DNA from: Streptomyces achromogenes
Lineage (GTDB): Bacteria > Actinomycetota > Actinomycetes > Streptomycetales > Streptomycetaceae
DNA length: 64,000 bases
Direction of reading: 5' to 3'
Assembly: GCF_030816715.1 (NCBI RefSeq)
Contig: NZ_JAUSYH010000001.1
Location: forward strand, 6,634,001-6,698,000
Of the stretch, positions 36,332 to 45,353 are shown piece by piece; positions within the stretch are counted from its first letter, which is position 1, and each line of letters starts with the position of its first letter. The translations under genes and the position numbers were made by a program. Below the pieces are notes generated by a model. It worked only from the letters and a program-made list of their open reading frames with translations. It was not told the origin of the DNA and searched no databases.

Positions 36332-37654
36332 ATGAACCGCCGCACCATCCACGTCCTCGCCACGACCGCCGCGGCCGCCCTGCTGCTGCCCGGGTGCACG
36401 GGCACCGGGGGAAGCACGAAGGGCGCGGACGCCAAGGCGCCCGACGACCCGGCCAAGGTCAGCGGATCCATCACGGTCCTCACCGTGCGGACCGACCTCG
36501 TGCAGGACGGCACGATGAAGAGGTACGCCGCCGAGTTCAACAAGACCTATCCCAAGGTCAAGGTGGAGTTCCAGGCCCTCACCAACTACGAGGCCGAAAT
36601 CAAGATCCGCATGAACACGGACGACTACGGCGACGTCCTGCTGATCCCCGCGGTCATCAAGAAGAACGACTACCCGAAGTTCTTCGCCTCGCTCGGCACC
36701 GTCGCCGAGCGCGGCAAGAAATACCGTTTCACCGACTTCACCACCGTCGACGGCAAGGTCTACGGCCAGAGCCCGGTCGGCGTGATGCCCGGCTTCGTCT
36801 ACAACAAGCGGATCTGGAAGGAGGCCGGGGTCACCGCCTGGCCCACCACCCCGGCCGCGTTCCTCACCGCCCTCAAAGCGATCAAGGCGAAGACCGACGC
36901 GGTGCCGTACTACACCAACTTCGCCGCGCAGTGGCCCCTCACCTCCTGGACCTACGTCGACGGCGCGGTGCACTGCGACCCGCAGGCGACCACGAAACTG
37001 GCCGAGGGCGACCCGTGGGCGCAGGGCTCCGACCTGCGCGTCGGCGACACACTCCTGTACGACATCGTCAAGCAGGGCCTCGCCGAGAAGGACCCGACCA
37101 CCAGCAACTGGGAGGAGTCCAAACCGCGCACGGCCAAGGGCGAGATCGCCACGCAGTGGCTCGGCACCTGGGCGATCATCCAGTTCCAGGACGCCGCGAA
37201 GAAGGCCGGTGTGAACCCGGACGACATCGGTTTCATGCCGTTTCCCGCGCAGACGGGCGGGGCGTACTGCGCGACCGTCGGCCCCGACTACAACCAGGCA
37301 GTCAACGTGCACTCGAAGCACAAGGAGGCCGCCCGCGCCTGGATCGACTGGTTCACCGACAAGTCCGGCTACGACAAGGACAACCTGGCCATCTCCCCGC
37401 TCAAGGACGCGGCCATGCCCACGGTGCTGAAGCCCTACGAGGAGGCGGGCGTCAAACTCATCGAGCTCGACGACTCCGCGGGCGCGAGGGTCAAGCTGAT
37501 CGACGACCGGTCCGAGGTCGGCATCTTCAAGCCCGAGTACCGCCAGGACCTGGTCGACCTCGCGCGCGGCGCGAAGAAGGGCAGCCTGGACGACTTCCTC
37601 TCCGGGCTCGGCAAGAAGTGGACCGAGACACAGGCGAGCGTGGGCGACCGATGA
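36332..37654 (+). CDS. ABC sugar-binding lipoprotein (CUT1)
   Basis: A 440-residue family 1 extracellular binding protein. The signal peptide ends with lipobox LPGC (Cys22). The mature protein has typical features such as SGSITVLTVRTDLVQDG and GVMPGFVYNKRIWKEAGV. The ATG at 36332 lies 8 nt after GGAAG; an ATG two codons earlier is too close to it. The stop overlaps the next permease start (ATGA). The substrate is inferred from the divergent beta-mannosidase as manno-oligosaccharides. Confidence 0.93.
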   Translation: MNRRTIHVLATTAAAALLLPGCTGTGGSTKGADAKAPDDPAKVSGSITVLTVRTDLVQDGTMKRYAAEFNKTYPKVKVEFQALTNYEAEIKIRMNTDDYGDVLLIPAVIKKNDYPKFFASLGTVAERGKKYRFTDFTTVDGKVYGQSPVGVMPGFVYNKRIWKEAGVTAWPTTPAAFLTALKAIKAKTDAVPYYTNFAAQWPLTSWTYVDGAVHCDPQATTKLAEGDPWAQGSDLRVGDTLLYDIVKQGLAEKDPTTSNWEESKPRTAKGEIATQWLGTWAIIQFQDAAKKAGVNPDDIGFMPFPAQTGGAYCATVGPDYNQAVNVHSKHKEAARAWIDWFTDKSGYDKDNLAISPLKDAAMPTVLKPYEEAGVKLIELDDSAGARVKLIDDRSEVGIFKPEYRQDLVDLARGAKKGSLDDFLSGLGKKWTETQASVGDR

Positions 37655-38625
37655 CGCACGCGGGCACCCACACCCCGGCGCGGGACACCGGGAAGGCCGG
37701 CATCAGGACCGTGGCGCCGGCCCCGGGGCGCGCCGACCCGCCACCGGCGCCGCGCCGGGCGCGCACCTGGCGGCTGCTGACCCCCTGGCTGTTCCTGCTC
37801 GCCCCGCTCACCCTGCTGATCACCTTCACCTACGCGCCGATCGCCAACATGGTCGCCTACAGCTTCACCGACTGGGACGGCGTGAGTCCCGAACTGCACT
37901 ACACGGGCGCCGAGAACTACGCGGAGATCTTCACCCGGGAGGACCTCTTCCAGGTGTTCTGGGTGAGCGGTTACTACCTGGCCGCCTCGGTGATCCAGAT
38001 CGTCGCCGCGCTGTACTTCGCGACCATCCTGAGTTTCAGCATCCGTTTCCGGAACTTCTTCAAGGGCGTGCTCTTCTTTCCGTCCCTGGTGAACGGCGTG
38101 GCCATCGGATTCGTCTTCCTCTACTTCTTCCAGGACGGCGGGACCCTCGACACGGTGCTGGGCCTCTTCGGTCACCACAGCGACCGCGCCTGGCTGGGCA
38201 CGCCCGCGTCGGCGAACGTCTCGCTCGCCGGCGTCTCGATCTGGCGCTACCTCGGCATGAACTTCGTGCTGTTCCTCGGCGCGATCCAGTCCGTACCCGG
38301 GGAGCTGTACGAGGCGGCCGAGCTGGACGGCGCGGGCCGGTGGCACCAGTTCCGCTATGTCATCCTGCCCGGCATCAAACCGGTGCTGACCCTGACGGTG
38401 ATCCTCTCCGTCTCCGGCTCCCTGTCGGCCTTCGAGATCCCGTACATCATGACCGGCGGGGCGACCGGCACCGAGACCTTCGTGATCCAGACGGTGAAGC
38501 TGGCCTTCCAGTTCAACAAGACGGGGCTCGCCTCGGCGGCGGCCGTGGTGCTGTTGCTGATCATCCTGCTGGTCACCTGGGTGCAGCGACGCCTCGTCCC
38601 CGACGACAGGGTGGACCTCGTATGA
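37651..38625 (+). CDS. ABC sugar transporter permease (MalF/UgpA type)
   Basis: A 324-residue permease with six membrane spans after a 40-residue polar N-terminus. The EAA loop reads ELYEAAELDGAGRWHQFRYV. It forms the channel with the next permease. ATG overlaps the upstream stop and its stop overlaps the downstream start, so the operon is tightly coupled. Confidence 0.93.
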   Translation: MTHAGTHTPARDTGKAGIRTVAPAPGRADPPPAPRRARTWRLLTPWLFLLAPLTLLITFTYAPIANMVAYSFTDWDGVSPELHYTGAENYAEIFTREDLFQVFWVSGYYLAASVIQIVAALYFATILSFSIRFRNFFKGVLFFPSLVNGVAIGFVFLYFFQDGGTLDTVLGLFGHHSDRAWLGTPASANVSLAGVSIWRYLGMNFVLFLGAIQSVPGELYEAAELDGAGRWHQFRYVILPGIKPVLTLTVILSVSGSLSAFEIPYIMTGGATGTETFVIQTVKLAFQFNKTGLASAAAVVLLLIILLVTWVQRRLVPDDRVDLV

Positions 38626-39452
38626 CGCGCCGAGCCGTTGCCCGCACCCTGGTGTACCTGTCGCTGATCGGCGCGACGCTGGTGGTGCTGCTCCCGTTGG
38701 GCGTCGTCGTCCTGACGTCCCTGAAGACCGAGAACGAGACGGCGTCCGGCAGCGGAGCGCTCACCCTCCCGGACGACCCGCTCAACTTCGACAACTACGT
38801 GACGGCGTTCCGGGACGGCGGGATGCTCACGGCGTTCGGCAACACCGCCTTCATTCTGCTGGTCTCCGTCGGTGGAACCGTTCTGATCGGTTCGATGACG
38901 GCGTATGCGATCGACCGTTTCACCTTCCGTCTCCGGAAACTGGTGATCGCCCTGTTCCTGGTCGCCGCGCTGGTCCCCGGGGTGACCACCCAGGTGGCCA
39001 CTTTCCAGATCGTCCACAGCCTGGGCATGTTCGACACCCGCTGGGCGCCGATCGCGCTCTACATGGGCACGGACATCGTCTCGATCTACATCTTCCTGCA
39101 GTTCGTGCGATCGATCCCGATCTCCCTGGACGAGGCGGCCCGCCTCGACGGAGCCAACGCGTTCACGATCTACCGCAAGATCATCTTTCCGTTGCTGAAA
39201 CCGGCGATCGCGACGGTCGTGATCGTGAAGGGAATCGCCGTCTACAACGACTTCTACATCCCTTTCCTCTATATGCCGTCACAAGATCTTGGCGTGATCT
39301 CGACGTCGTTGTTCCGCTTCAAGGGCCCCTACGCCGCCCACTGGGAAACGATCTCGGCAGGAGCGGTGCTCGTCATCCTGCCGACCCTGATCGTCTTCCT
39401 CGCCCTCCAGAAATACATCTACAACGGTTTCATGAGAGGAGCGACGAGGTGA
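38622..39452 (+). CDS. ABC sugar transporter permease (MalG/UgpE type)
   Basis: A 276-residue permease with six membrane spans. The EAA loop reads SLDEAARLDGANAFTIYRKI. It is the last gene of the importer operon, and again no ATPase gene accompanies it, so a shared ATPase such as MsiK is inferred. It is convergent with ribonuclease D, 87 bp away; GGCGGC-TGGACT-GGCCGCC-like pairing between them (about 39488-39506) may be a weak terminator. Confidence 0.93.
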   Translation: MTRRAVARTLVYLSLIGATLVVLLPLGVVVLTSLKTENETASGSGALTLPDDPLNFDNYVTAFRDGGMLTAFGNTAFILLVSVGGTVLIGSMTAYAIDRFTFRLRKLVIALFLVAALVPGVTTQVATFQIVHSLGMFDTRWAPIALYMGTDIVSIYIFLQFVRSIPISLDEAARLDGANAFTIYRKIIFPLLKPAIATVVIVKGIAVYNDFYIPFLYMPSQDLGVISTSLFRFKGPYAAHWETISAGAVLVILPTLIVFLALQKYIYNGFMRGATR

Positions 39453-39539
39453 CCCGCCCACGGCGGCGGAAGGGGCCGCAGGAGGGGCGGCTGGACTGGC
39501 CGCCGTGCGGCCGCCGTGACGCGTACGACGCCGCCGCGG

Positions 39540-40826
39540 TCACTCGCCCTTGTCCGCCAGCGCCGCGGCCAGCACCGGGGCGACCTGCTCCACCTGCCAG
39601 GGACGCGCCCCGTATCCGGCAAGCGCCGTCGTCACCGCTTCCGGGTCGGCGGCCGGGGGCTCCCAGCAGACCCGCCGCACCGCGTCCGGCGCGATCAGGT
39701 TCTCCTGCGGCATGTTCAGTTCCTCGGCCAGCGCCGAGACCGCCGACCGCGCCGCACTGAGCCGCGCGGCGGCCGCGGGATCCTTGTCGGCCCAGGCGCG
39801 CGGCGGCGGCGGCCCCGTCACCGGCTGTCCCGGCTGGGGGAGCTGCGACTCGCTCAGCGCCTTCGCCCTGTCGACCGCCGCCTGCCACTGCTCGAGCTGC
39901 CGCCGTCCCATCCGGTGCCCGAATCCGGTCAGCGCGGCCAGCGCGTGGGCGTTCGCCGGGAGGGAGAGCGCGGCCTCCACGATGGCCGCGTCGGACAGCA
40001 CCTTGCCCGGCGACACGTCACGCCGGCGGGCGATCCGGTCCCGTGCCTCCCACAGCTCCCGCACGACGCCCAGCTGTCGCCGCCGGCGCACCTTGTGCAT
40101 GCCGGACGTACGCCGCCAGGGGTCCTTGCGGGGTTCGGGCGGCGGGGCGGAGGCGATCGCGTGGAACTCCTGGTGGGCCCAGTCGAGCTTGCCCTGCCGG
40201 TCCAGCTCCTTCTCCAGCGCGTCGCGCAGGTCGACCAGCAGCTCCACGTCGAGGGCCGCGTAGCGCAGCCAGGGCTCGGGCAGCGGCCGGGTCGACCAGT
40301 CCACCGCGGAGTGACCCTTCTCCAGGACGTAGCCCAGTACGCCCTCCACCATCGCGCCGAGGCCGACCCGCGGGAACCCGGCGAGCCGTCCGGCCAGCTC
40401 GGTGTCGAACAGCCGCGTCGGCACCATGCCTATCTCCCGCAGGCACGGCAGGTCCTGGGTGGCCGCGTGCAGCACCCATTCCGCGTCCGACAGCGCCGCG
40501 CCGAGCGCGGAGAGGTCGGGACAGGCCACCGGGTCGATCAAGGCGCTGCCGGCGCCCTCGCGGCGCAGCTGCACCAGATAGGCGCGCTGTCCGTAGCGGT
40601 AGCCGGAGGCGCGTTCGGCGTCGACGGCGACCGGGCCGGAGCCCGCGGCGAAGGCGGCGACGGCCGCGGCGAGGGAGGCCTCGTCGGCGATCACGGGAGG
40701 GATGCCCTCGCGCGGCTCGAGCAGAGGTGTCGGCGCCCCGGAAGCAGTGGATCCGCCTTCGTCCGGAGGGGCGCCTCCGGTGGTTCGCAGTGAACTGGCT
40801 GCTGCGGTTTCTTGGGCGTCGGTCAC
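39540..40826 (-). CDS. rnd: Ribonuclease D family 3'-5' exonuclease with HRDC domain
   Basis: A 428-residue DEDDy exonuclease predicted to trim tRNA and other structured RNAs. The acidic residues are visible in VAVDAERASG (Asp, Glu), AATQDLPCL (Asp) and the YAALDVELLVDL motif (Tyr and Asp). The HRDC domain follows (about residues 225-310, with VSPGKVLSDAAIVEAAL) and a second HRDC-like C-terminal region. The GTG start has no Shine-Dalgarno; TACCCT ends exactly 6 nt upstream, suggesting a leaderless transcript. Confidence 0.93.
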   Translation of the reverse strand: MTDAQETAAASSLRTTGGAPPDEGGSTASGAPTPLLEPREGIPPVIADEASLAAAVAAFAAGSGPVAVDAERASGYRYGQRAYLVQLRREGAGSALIDPVACPDLSALGAALSDAEWVLHAATQDLPCLREIGMVPTRLFDTELAGRLAGFPRVGLGAMVEGVLGYVLEKGHSAVDWSTRPLPEPWLRYAALDVELLVDLRDALEKELDRQGKLDWAHQEFHAIASAPPPEPRKDPWRRTSGMHKVRRRRQLGVVRELWEARDRIARRRDVSPGKVLSDAAIVEAALSLPANAHALAALTGFGHRMGRRQLEQWQAAVDRAKALSESQLPQPGQPVTGPPPPRAWADKDPAAAARLSAARSAVSALAEELNMPQENLIAPDAVRRVCWEPPAADPEAVTTALAGYGARPWQVEQVAPVLAAALADKGE

Positions 40827-40850
40827 CTGTCAAGGGTATCCGTGTATCGA

Positions 40851-40888
40851 CGCCGTCCGCCGACGGAACGTTCCGTCGGCGGACGGCG
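40851..40888. terminator. Perfect 38-bp palindrome, probable terminator/insulator
   Basis: The left arm CGCCGTCCGCCGACGGAAC is followed directly by its exact complement, giving a 38-bp palindrome with no spacer. It lies after the response-regulator gene and before rnd, both on the minus strand. As RNA it forms a hairpin of about 17 bp with a minimal loop, fitting an intrinsic terminator. It could also extrude as a cruciform. Confidence 0.75.
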
Positions 40889-40962
40889 CAGGGGCGTAAA
40901 CCGGTCAGGCGGAGGAACGGCGGGGAGACGACGTGAGGGGCCGGTGGGGACGGGGTGACGCT

Positions 40963-41007
40963 CCTGGGGGTCCTGGGGGTCCTGGGGGTCCTGGGGGTCC
41001 CGGGGGA
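40963..41007. repeat. 9-bp tandem repeat CCTGGGGGT
   Basis: Four exact copies of CCTGGGGGT run from 40963 to 40998, followed by a diverged fifth. The tract is G-rich on the plus strand with runs of five G at regular spacing. It lies in the short 3' region of the response-regulator gene (which ends at 41042). Confidence 0.85.
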
Positions 41008-41041
41008 GTCCGGGACGCCGGGGTGGGGGCCGGGCGGGGGT

Positions 41042-41701
41042 TCAGTGGATGATGCCGGTCCGCAGGGCCACCGCGACCATGCCGGCGCGGTCGCCCGTGC
41101 CGAGCTTGCGGGCGATGCGGGCGAGGTGGCTCTTGACGGTCAGCGCGGACAGGCCCATGGAGACGCCGATGGCCTTGTTCGACTGACCCTCCGCGACCAG
41201 CCGCAGCACCTCGACCTCACGGCCGGAGAGCTCGCGGTAGCCGCCCGGGTGGCTCGGGGCACCCGGGGGGCGACGGTGCAGACGGGCGGCCGAGCCCATG
41301 GGGGCGGCGCCGGGACGGCCGGGCAGGCCGAGGTTGGTGCGGGTGCCGGTGACCACGTAGCCCTTGACGCCGCCGGCGAGGGCGTTGCGCACCGCGCCGA
41401 TGTCGTCGGCGGCGGAGAGGGCGAGCCCGTTGGGCCAGCCCGCGGCGCGGGTCTCCGACAGCAGGGTGAGGCCGGAGCCGTCGGGCAGGTGGACGTCGGC
41501 GACGCAGATGTCGCGGGGGTTGCCGATGCGGGGACGAGCCTCCGCGACGGACGAGGCCTCGATGACGTCGCGCACACCGAGCGCCCACAGATGACGGGTG
41601 ACGGTGGAGCGGACGCGCGGGTCGGCCACGACCACCATGGCGGTGGGCTTGTTCGGGCGGTAGGCGACCAGGCTTGCGGGCTGCTCGAGGAGAACGGACA
41701 C
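41042..41701 (-). CDS. Response-regulator-like LuxR-family transcriptional regulator
   Basis: A 219-residue protein. A receiver-like domain runs to about residue 125 with candidate phospho-acceptor Asp69 in CVADVHLPDG, but only one acidic residue (Asp27, VVADPRV) marks the usual acidic pair, so phosphorylation may be atypical. A Pro/Gly-rich linker leads to the LuxR helix-turn-helix (LSGREVEVLRLVAEGQSNKA, ALTVKSHLARIARKLG). GTG 41701 was chosen because GGAGG precedes it closely and the protein then begins SVLLEQPASLVAYRP, as remembered for the S. coelicolor orthologue. No histidine kinase gene is adjacent. Confidence 0.9.
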   Translation of the reverse strand: MSVLLEQPASLVAYRPNKPTAMVVVADPRVRSTVTRHLWALGVRDVIEASSVAEARPRIGNPRDICVADVHLPDGSGLTLLSETRAAGWPNGLALSAADDIGAVRNALAGGVKGYVVTGTRTNLGLPGRPGAAPMGSAARLHRRPPGAPSHPGGYRELSGREVEVLRLVAEGQSNKAIGVSMGLSALTVKSHLARIARKLGTGDRAGMVAVALRTGIIH

Positions 41702-41945
41702 CAGGCCTCCTGGATGGGGGACGGGAGCCGGTTCGTGGGGGGCTCGTGGGGAGGAAGCCGGGACGAACCGTGCTTTCAAGGTCACAGTCGTCTTCGGCAG
41801 CGAACCCGGGGTCCTTTAGAAAATGATCACGATCTAGTGAGTAACAATCTGTGCAATTCGGACACGCGATCGATCATCCGAAGATCGAGTCGGTTTAAGT
41901 GGGTGTCAGACGGGATCGAAAATGGCCGTATCGACAAAGAGATGG

Positions 41946-42614
41946 TCAACGTGAGTTTGGCCCCCGGCGCTGCGGCAGGGTCACCACGGACGCGTCGCCG
42001 GGTCCGGCCGGCGGCAGCCCCGCCACCTGTGCCAGCAGGTCGCACCAGGACGACAGGTGCGCCCCGGTGTCCGGGACCCCGCCCAGGCCCTCGCGAGGCG
42101 TCCAGGACGCTCGGATCTCGATCTGCGAGGCCGCCGGACGCTCCGCCAGCCCCCCGAAGTAGTGCGAACTCGCGCGCGTGACGGTCCCGCTCGGCTCCCC
42201 GTACGTCAGCCCGCGCGCCTGGAGCGCGCCGGTCAGCCACGACCAGCACACCTCGGGCAGCAGCGGGTCGGCGGCCATCTCCGGCTCCAGCTCCGCCCGC
42301 ACCAGGGTCACCAGGCGGAACGTTCCGCGCCAGGCGTCGTGCCCGGCCGGATCGTGCAGCAGCACCAGCCGGCCGTCGGCGAGGTCCTGCTCGCCGTCCA
42401 CGACCGTCGCCTCCAGCGCGTGCGCGAACGGGGCGAGCCGCTTCGGGGCCGGCGTCGCCTCGACCTCGATCTGCGGCCGCAGCCGGGCGGCTCTCAGCCC
42501 GTCGACGGCGGACCGGAACGGCAACGGAGCCGACCTGCCCCCGTCCCGGTCCCCCTCGTTCGCGTCATCCATCCCGCCAGCGTCGTCCGACAGTCGTCCC
42601 TGAGCCGCAGCCAT
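41946..42614 (-). CDS. DUF3000 family protein
   Basis: A 222-residue actinobacterial protein: PLPFRSAVDGLRAARLRPQI, APFAHALEATVV, WRGTFRLVTLVRAELEPEMA and SWLTGALQARGL are typical of DUF3000. The function is unknown. It has no signal peptide or membrane span. The ATG at 42614 has no Shine-Dalgarno, but TAATCT ends 7 nt upstream, so a leaderless message is likely. It is divergent from hemE, an arrangement I remember as conserved in streptomycetes. Confidence 0.88.
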   Translation of the reverse strand: MAAAQGRLSDDAGGMDDANEGDRDGGRSAPLPFRSAVDGLRAARLRPQIEVEATPAPKRLAPFAHALEATVVDGEQDLADGRLVLLHDPAGHDAWRGTFRLVTLVRAELEPEMAADPLLPEVCWSWLTGALQARGLTYGEPSGTVTRASSHYFGGLAERPAASQIEIRASWTPREGLGGVPDTGAHLSSWCDLLAQVAGLPPAGPGDASVVTLPQRRGPNSR

Positions 42615-42799
42615 GCGGGGAAGATTAAGGGGAACGGGGGCTTCGCGCAGGGCAAGACACCCGCGCGGGGCCTGCGGACGGGTGCGCGCTGGGCGAACAG
42701 GCGCACGGACCGCGCACGGCCGGGAGACGCACCGCACGCGGCGAGGGGGCGGAGAGGGGGCGGCCGCAGGGCCTCCGGCGCCGTGCGAGACTTGCCGTC

Positions 42800-43867
42800 G
42801 TGAGTGCGAACGAGAGCCCGGCGGGCCGGCAGCCGACAGCGACCTACGACAGCGCCTTCATGAAGGCGTGCAGGCGTGAGCCCGTGCCGCACACGCCCGT
42901 GTGGTTCATGCGGCAGGCCGGACGCTCGCTGCCGGAGTACCGCAAGGTCCGCGAGGGCGTCCCGATGCTCGAGTCCTGCATGCGGCCCGAGCTGGTCACG
43001 GAGATCACCCTCCAGCCCGTGCGCCGGCACGACGTGGACGCGGCGATCTACTTCAGCGACATCGTCGTCCCCCTCAAGGCCATCGGCATCGACCTCGACA
43101 TCAAGCCCGGCGTCGGGCCGGTCGTCGAACGCCCGATCCGTACCCGCGCCGACCTCGCCCAGCTGCGCGACCTCGCCCCCGAGGACGTCTCCTACGTCAC
43201 CGAGGCCATCGGACTGCTCACGGCCGAGCTCGGCGCCACCCCGCTGATCGGTTTCGCGGGCGCCCCTTTCACCCTCGCGAGCTACCTCGTCGAGGGCGGC
43301 CCGTCGCGCACGTACGAGAACGCCAAGGCGATGATGTACGGCGACCCCGAACTCTGGGCGGATCTGCTGGACCGCCTCGCCGAGATCACCGCCGCCTTCC
43401 TCAAGGTGCAGATCGAGGCGGGCGCGAGCGCCGTCCAGCTCTTCGACTCCTGGGCCGGCGCGCTCGCCCCGGAGGACTACCGCCGCTCCGTGCTGCCCGC
43501 CTCCGCGAAGGTGTTCCGCGCGGTCGAGGGCTACGGCGTCCCGCGCATCCACTTCGGCGTGGGCACCGGTGAGCTGCTGCGGCTCATGGGCGAGGCCGGC
43601 GCGGACGTCGTCGGTGTCGACTGGCGCGTCCCGCTCGACGAGGCCGCCCGCCGGGTCGGCCCCGGCAAGGCGCTCCAGGGCAACCTCGACCCGACGGTCC
43701 TGTTCGCCGGCGCCGAGGCCGTCGAGGTCAAGGCCCGCGAGGTCCTGGACGCGGCCGCCGGACTCGAGGGCCACGTCTTCAACCTCGGCCACGGCGTCAT
43801 GCCCCACACCGACCCGGACGCGCTGACGCGTCTCGTCGAGTACGTCCACACGCGGACGGCCCACTGA
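42800..43867 (+). CDS. hemE: Uroporphyrinogen III decarboxylase
   Basis: A 355-residue enzyme that removes four carboxyl groups from uroporphyrinogen III to give coproporphyrinogen III. The signature PVWFMRQAGRSLPEYRK contains the substrate-binding arginines, and the catalytic Asp is in AIYFSDIVVP. A second signature, IGFAGAPFTLASYLVEGG, is present. The GTG start lacks a ribosome-binding site and a GAGACT box ends 7 nt upstream, pointing to a leaderless transcript. It ends 1 bp from the convergent rhomboid gene. It works with hemY and hemQ found 4 kb downstream. Confidence 0.97.
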   Translation: MSANESPAGRQPTATYDSAFMKACRREPVPHTPVWFMRQAGRSLPEYRKVREGVPMLESCMRPELVTEITLQPVRRHDVDAAIYFSDIVVPLKAIGIDLDIKPGVGPVVERPIRTRADLAQLRDLAPEDVSYVTEAIGLLTAELGATPLIGFAGAPFTLASYLVEGGPSRTYENAKAMMYGDPELWADLLDRLAEITAAFLKVQIEAGASAVQLFDSWAGALAPEDYRRSVLPASAKVFRAVEGYGVPRIHFGVGTGELLRLMGEAGADVVGVDWRVPLDEAARRVGPGKALQGNLDPTVLFAGAEAVEVKAREVLDAAAGLEGHVFNLGHGVMPHTDPDALTRLVEYVHTRTAH

Positions 43868-43868
43868 G

Positions 43869-44681
43869 TCACCAGGTGTGCCGGGGACGCGCCCGCCTGC
43901 CGAACAGCAGGCCGCGCGGCTCCGGCGGCGCCGGCGTGCCGGGCTTGAGCGGCCAGGCGAGCAGCATGCCCGCGAGAAAGCCGACGACGTGTGCCGCGTA
44001 CGCCACGGTCCCGGCGCCCGAGACGCCCTCGCCGGAGGAGTACACCGCCTGCAGCGCGAACCAGAAGCCCAGCACCAGCCAGGCCGGCAGACGCAGCGGC
44101 AGAAACACCAGGAACGGCACCAGCACCCACACCCGGGCCTTCGGATACAGCACCAGGTAGGCGCCCAGGACCCCCGCGATCGCGCCCGACGCGCCGATCA
44201 GCGGATCGGTGGAGTCGGAGTTGACCAGGGCGAAGCCGTACGAGGCGGCATAGCCGCACACGACGTAGAAGACCGCGAAGCGGACGTGCCCCATGCGGTC
44301 CTCGATGTTGTTGCCGAAAATCAGCAGAAACAGCATGTTGCCCAGCAGATGCAGCCAGCCGCCGTGCAGGAACATCGCCGTGAGCACGCTCAGCGCCGGC
44401 GACTTGGTGTAGTCCGGCGGGCCCAGCTGGCAGGATGCGCCCCGCACCTCGCCGGTGGGGACGAGCTGCGGAAACTGATGGTCGATCAACTCGCGCGGCA
44501 CGGCCGCCCAGTGTTCGAGGAAGGCGTGCAGATGGCACGTCTGGGCCAGGCTGCTGTCGCCCGCCACGGAGCCGGACAGGCCCGGCATGTACAGGAACAC
44601 GAGGACGTTCGCGGCGATCAGCGCGTACGTCACCACCGGGGTGCGGCGCACGGGGTTCACGTCATGCACGGGGATGACCAC
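43869..44681 (-). CDS. Rhomboid-family intramembrane serine protease
   Basis: A 270-residue protein with six to seven membrane spans. The catalytic Ser is in LIGASGAIAGVLGAYL, the catalytic His in AYAAHVVGFLAGM, and the oxyanion-region motif in HGGWLHLLGNMLFL. These fit an active rhomboid peptidase cutting membrane proteins; its substrates are unknown. The GTG at 44681 is tentative because no Shine-Dalgarno sequence is visible, and a GTG at 44669 and an ATG at 44663 are alternatives. It is convergent with hemE. Confidence 0.9.
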   Translation of the reverse strand: MVIPVHDVNPVRRTPVVTYALIAANVLVFLYMPGLSGSVAGDSSLAQTCHLHAFLEHWAAVPRELIDHQFPQLVPTGEVRGASCQLGPPDYTKSPALSVLTAMFLHGGWLHLLGNMLFLLIFGNNIEDRMGHVRFAVFYVVCGYAASYGFALVNSDSTDPLIGASGAIAGVLGAYLVLYPKARVWVLVPFLVFLPLRLPAWLVLGFWFALQAVYSSGEGVSGAGTVAYAAHVVGFLAGMLLAWPLKPGTPAPPEPRGLLFGRRARPRHTW

Positions 44682-44805
44682 AAGGAAGTAGTGCCCCCGA
44701 TCCGTTCGGCGAATCGGTGAACGCCGCTTCCCAGCAGTGCGTATGAACCGGCAACCGCTCGCGGCACGAGGAAGGCGGGTCGCGGGGACGACGTGAGGAA
44801 CAGCG

Positions 44806-45075
44806 ATGAACGACCACATTACCCCCGCGATGCACGCGACGCCCGACGGCGAGGCGGAGCTCTCGCTGGTGATCCGGCTGCCCTGGGAGGACGTGGCACG
44901 ACTCGGCCAGGAGGCCGGGCGGCTCGCTTCACAGATGCAGCGTCCGGTGACGCTGGACGAGGCGGTCAGCAACCGGCTGCGGTCGCGGCCCGCGTCGGCC
45001 GCGCACGCGAAGCCGGCGGAGCAGCCCCCCGCCGCGGCGGTCTCCGCGCTGCCGCGCCTGACCGGAACGGCTTGA
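44806..45075 (+). CDS. Conserved small hypothetical protein
   Basis: An 89-residue soluble protein: a charged segment (EAELSLVIRLPWEDVARLGQ), a helical part (EAGRLASQMQRPVTLDEAVS) and an Ala/Pro-rich tail. The pattern looks like a short ribbon-helix or coiled protein conserved in streptomycetes, but I recognise no named domain. GAGGAA lies about 6 nt before the ATG. The codon bias is strongly streptomycete. Confidence 0.7.
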   Translation: MNDHITPAMHATPDGEAELSLVIRLPWEDVARLGQEAGRLASQMQRPVTLDEAVSNRLRSRPASAAHAKPAEQPPAAAVSALPRLTGTA

Positions 45076-45120
45076 GGAGCGCCGGAACGGAACGGTTTCA
45101 GAAGCGTTTGAGCGGAACCG

Positions 45121-45214
45121 TCCGCGAGGCGGCCGAGCGGCACGGATCGCGACGCGGCTGAGAGGAGAGTCCGCGACGCGGCGGAGTGGGGCGGTTCGCG
45201 ATGCGACGGAGGGG
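45121..45214. repeat. Degenerate ~25-bp tandem repeat, four copies
   Basis: Words of the form TCCGCGACGCGGCGGAGTGG recur at 45121, 45146, 45170 and 45195 with a period of 24-25 bp and a few changes each. They lie in the 278-bp gap between two convergent genes. No gene is seen in 45076-45353. Confidence 0.75.
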
Positions 45215-45353
45215 AACCGCTCCGGGCGGGCCCGGGTGAGACCGCTTGAACGACGGTGTGCGACAGGGCACCGGCGGGGGTGGTCGCACGCGCCACGGGG
45301 CGCGTCCCGGGCGGCGCGGTCCGGTCCCGCGCCGCCGGGTCCCGACCCCCGCT

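Noticed and set aside
40897..40907. TAAACCGGTCA near rnd, identical to part of the mannosidase operator region
   Set aside because: It lies between a palindrome and non-sugar genes, with no second site nearby; an 11-bp match alone may be chance.
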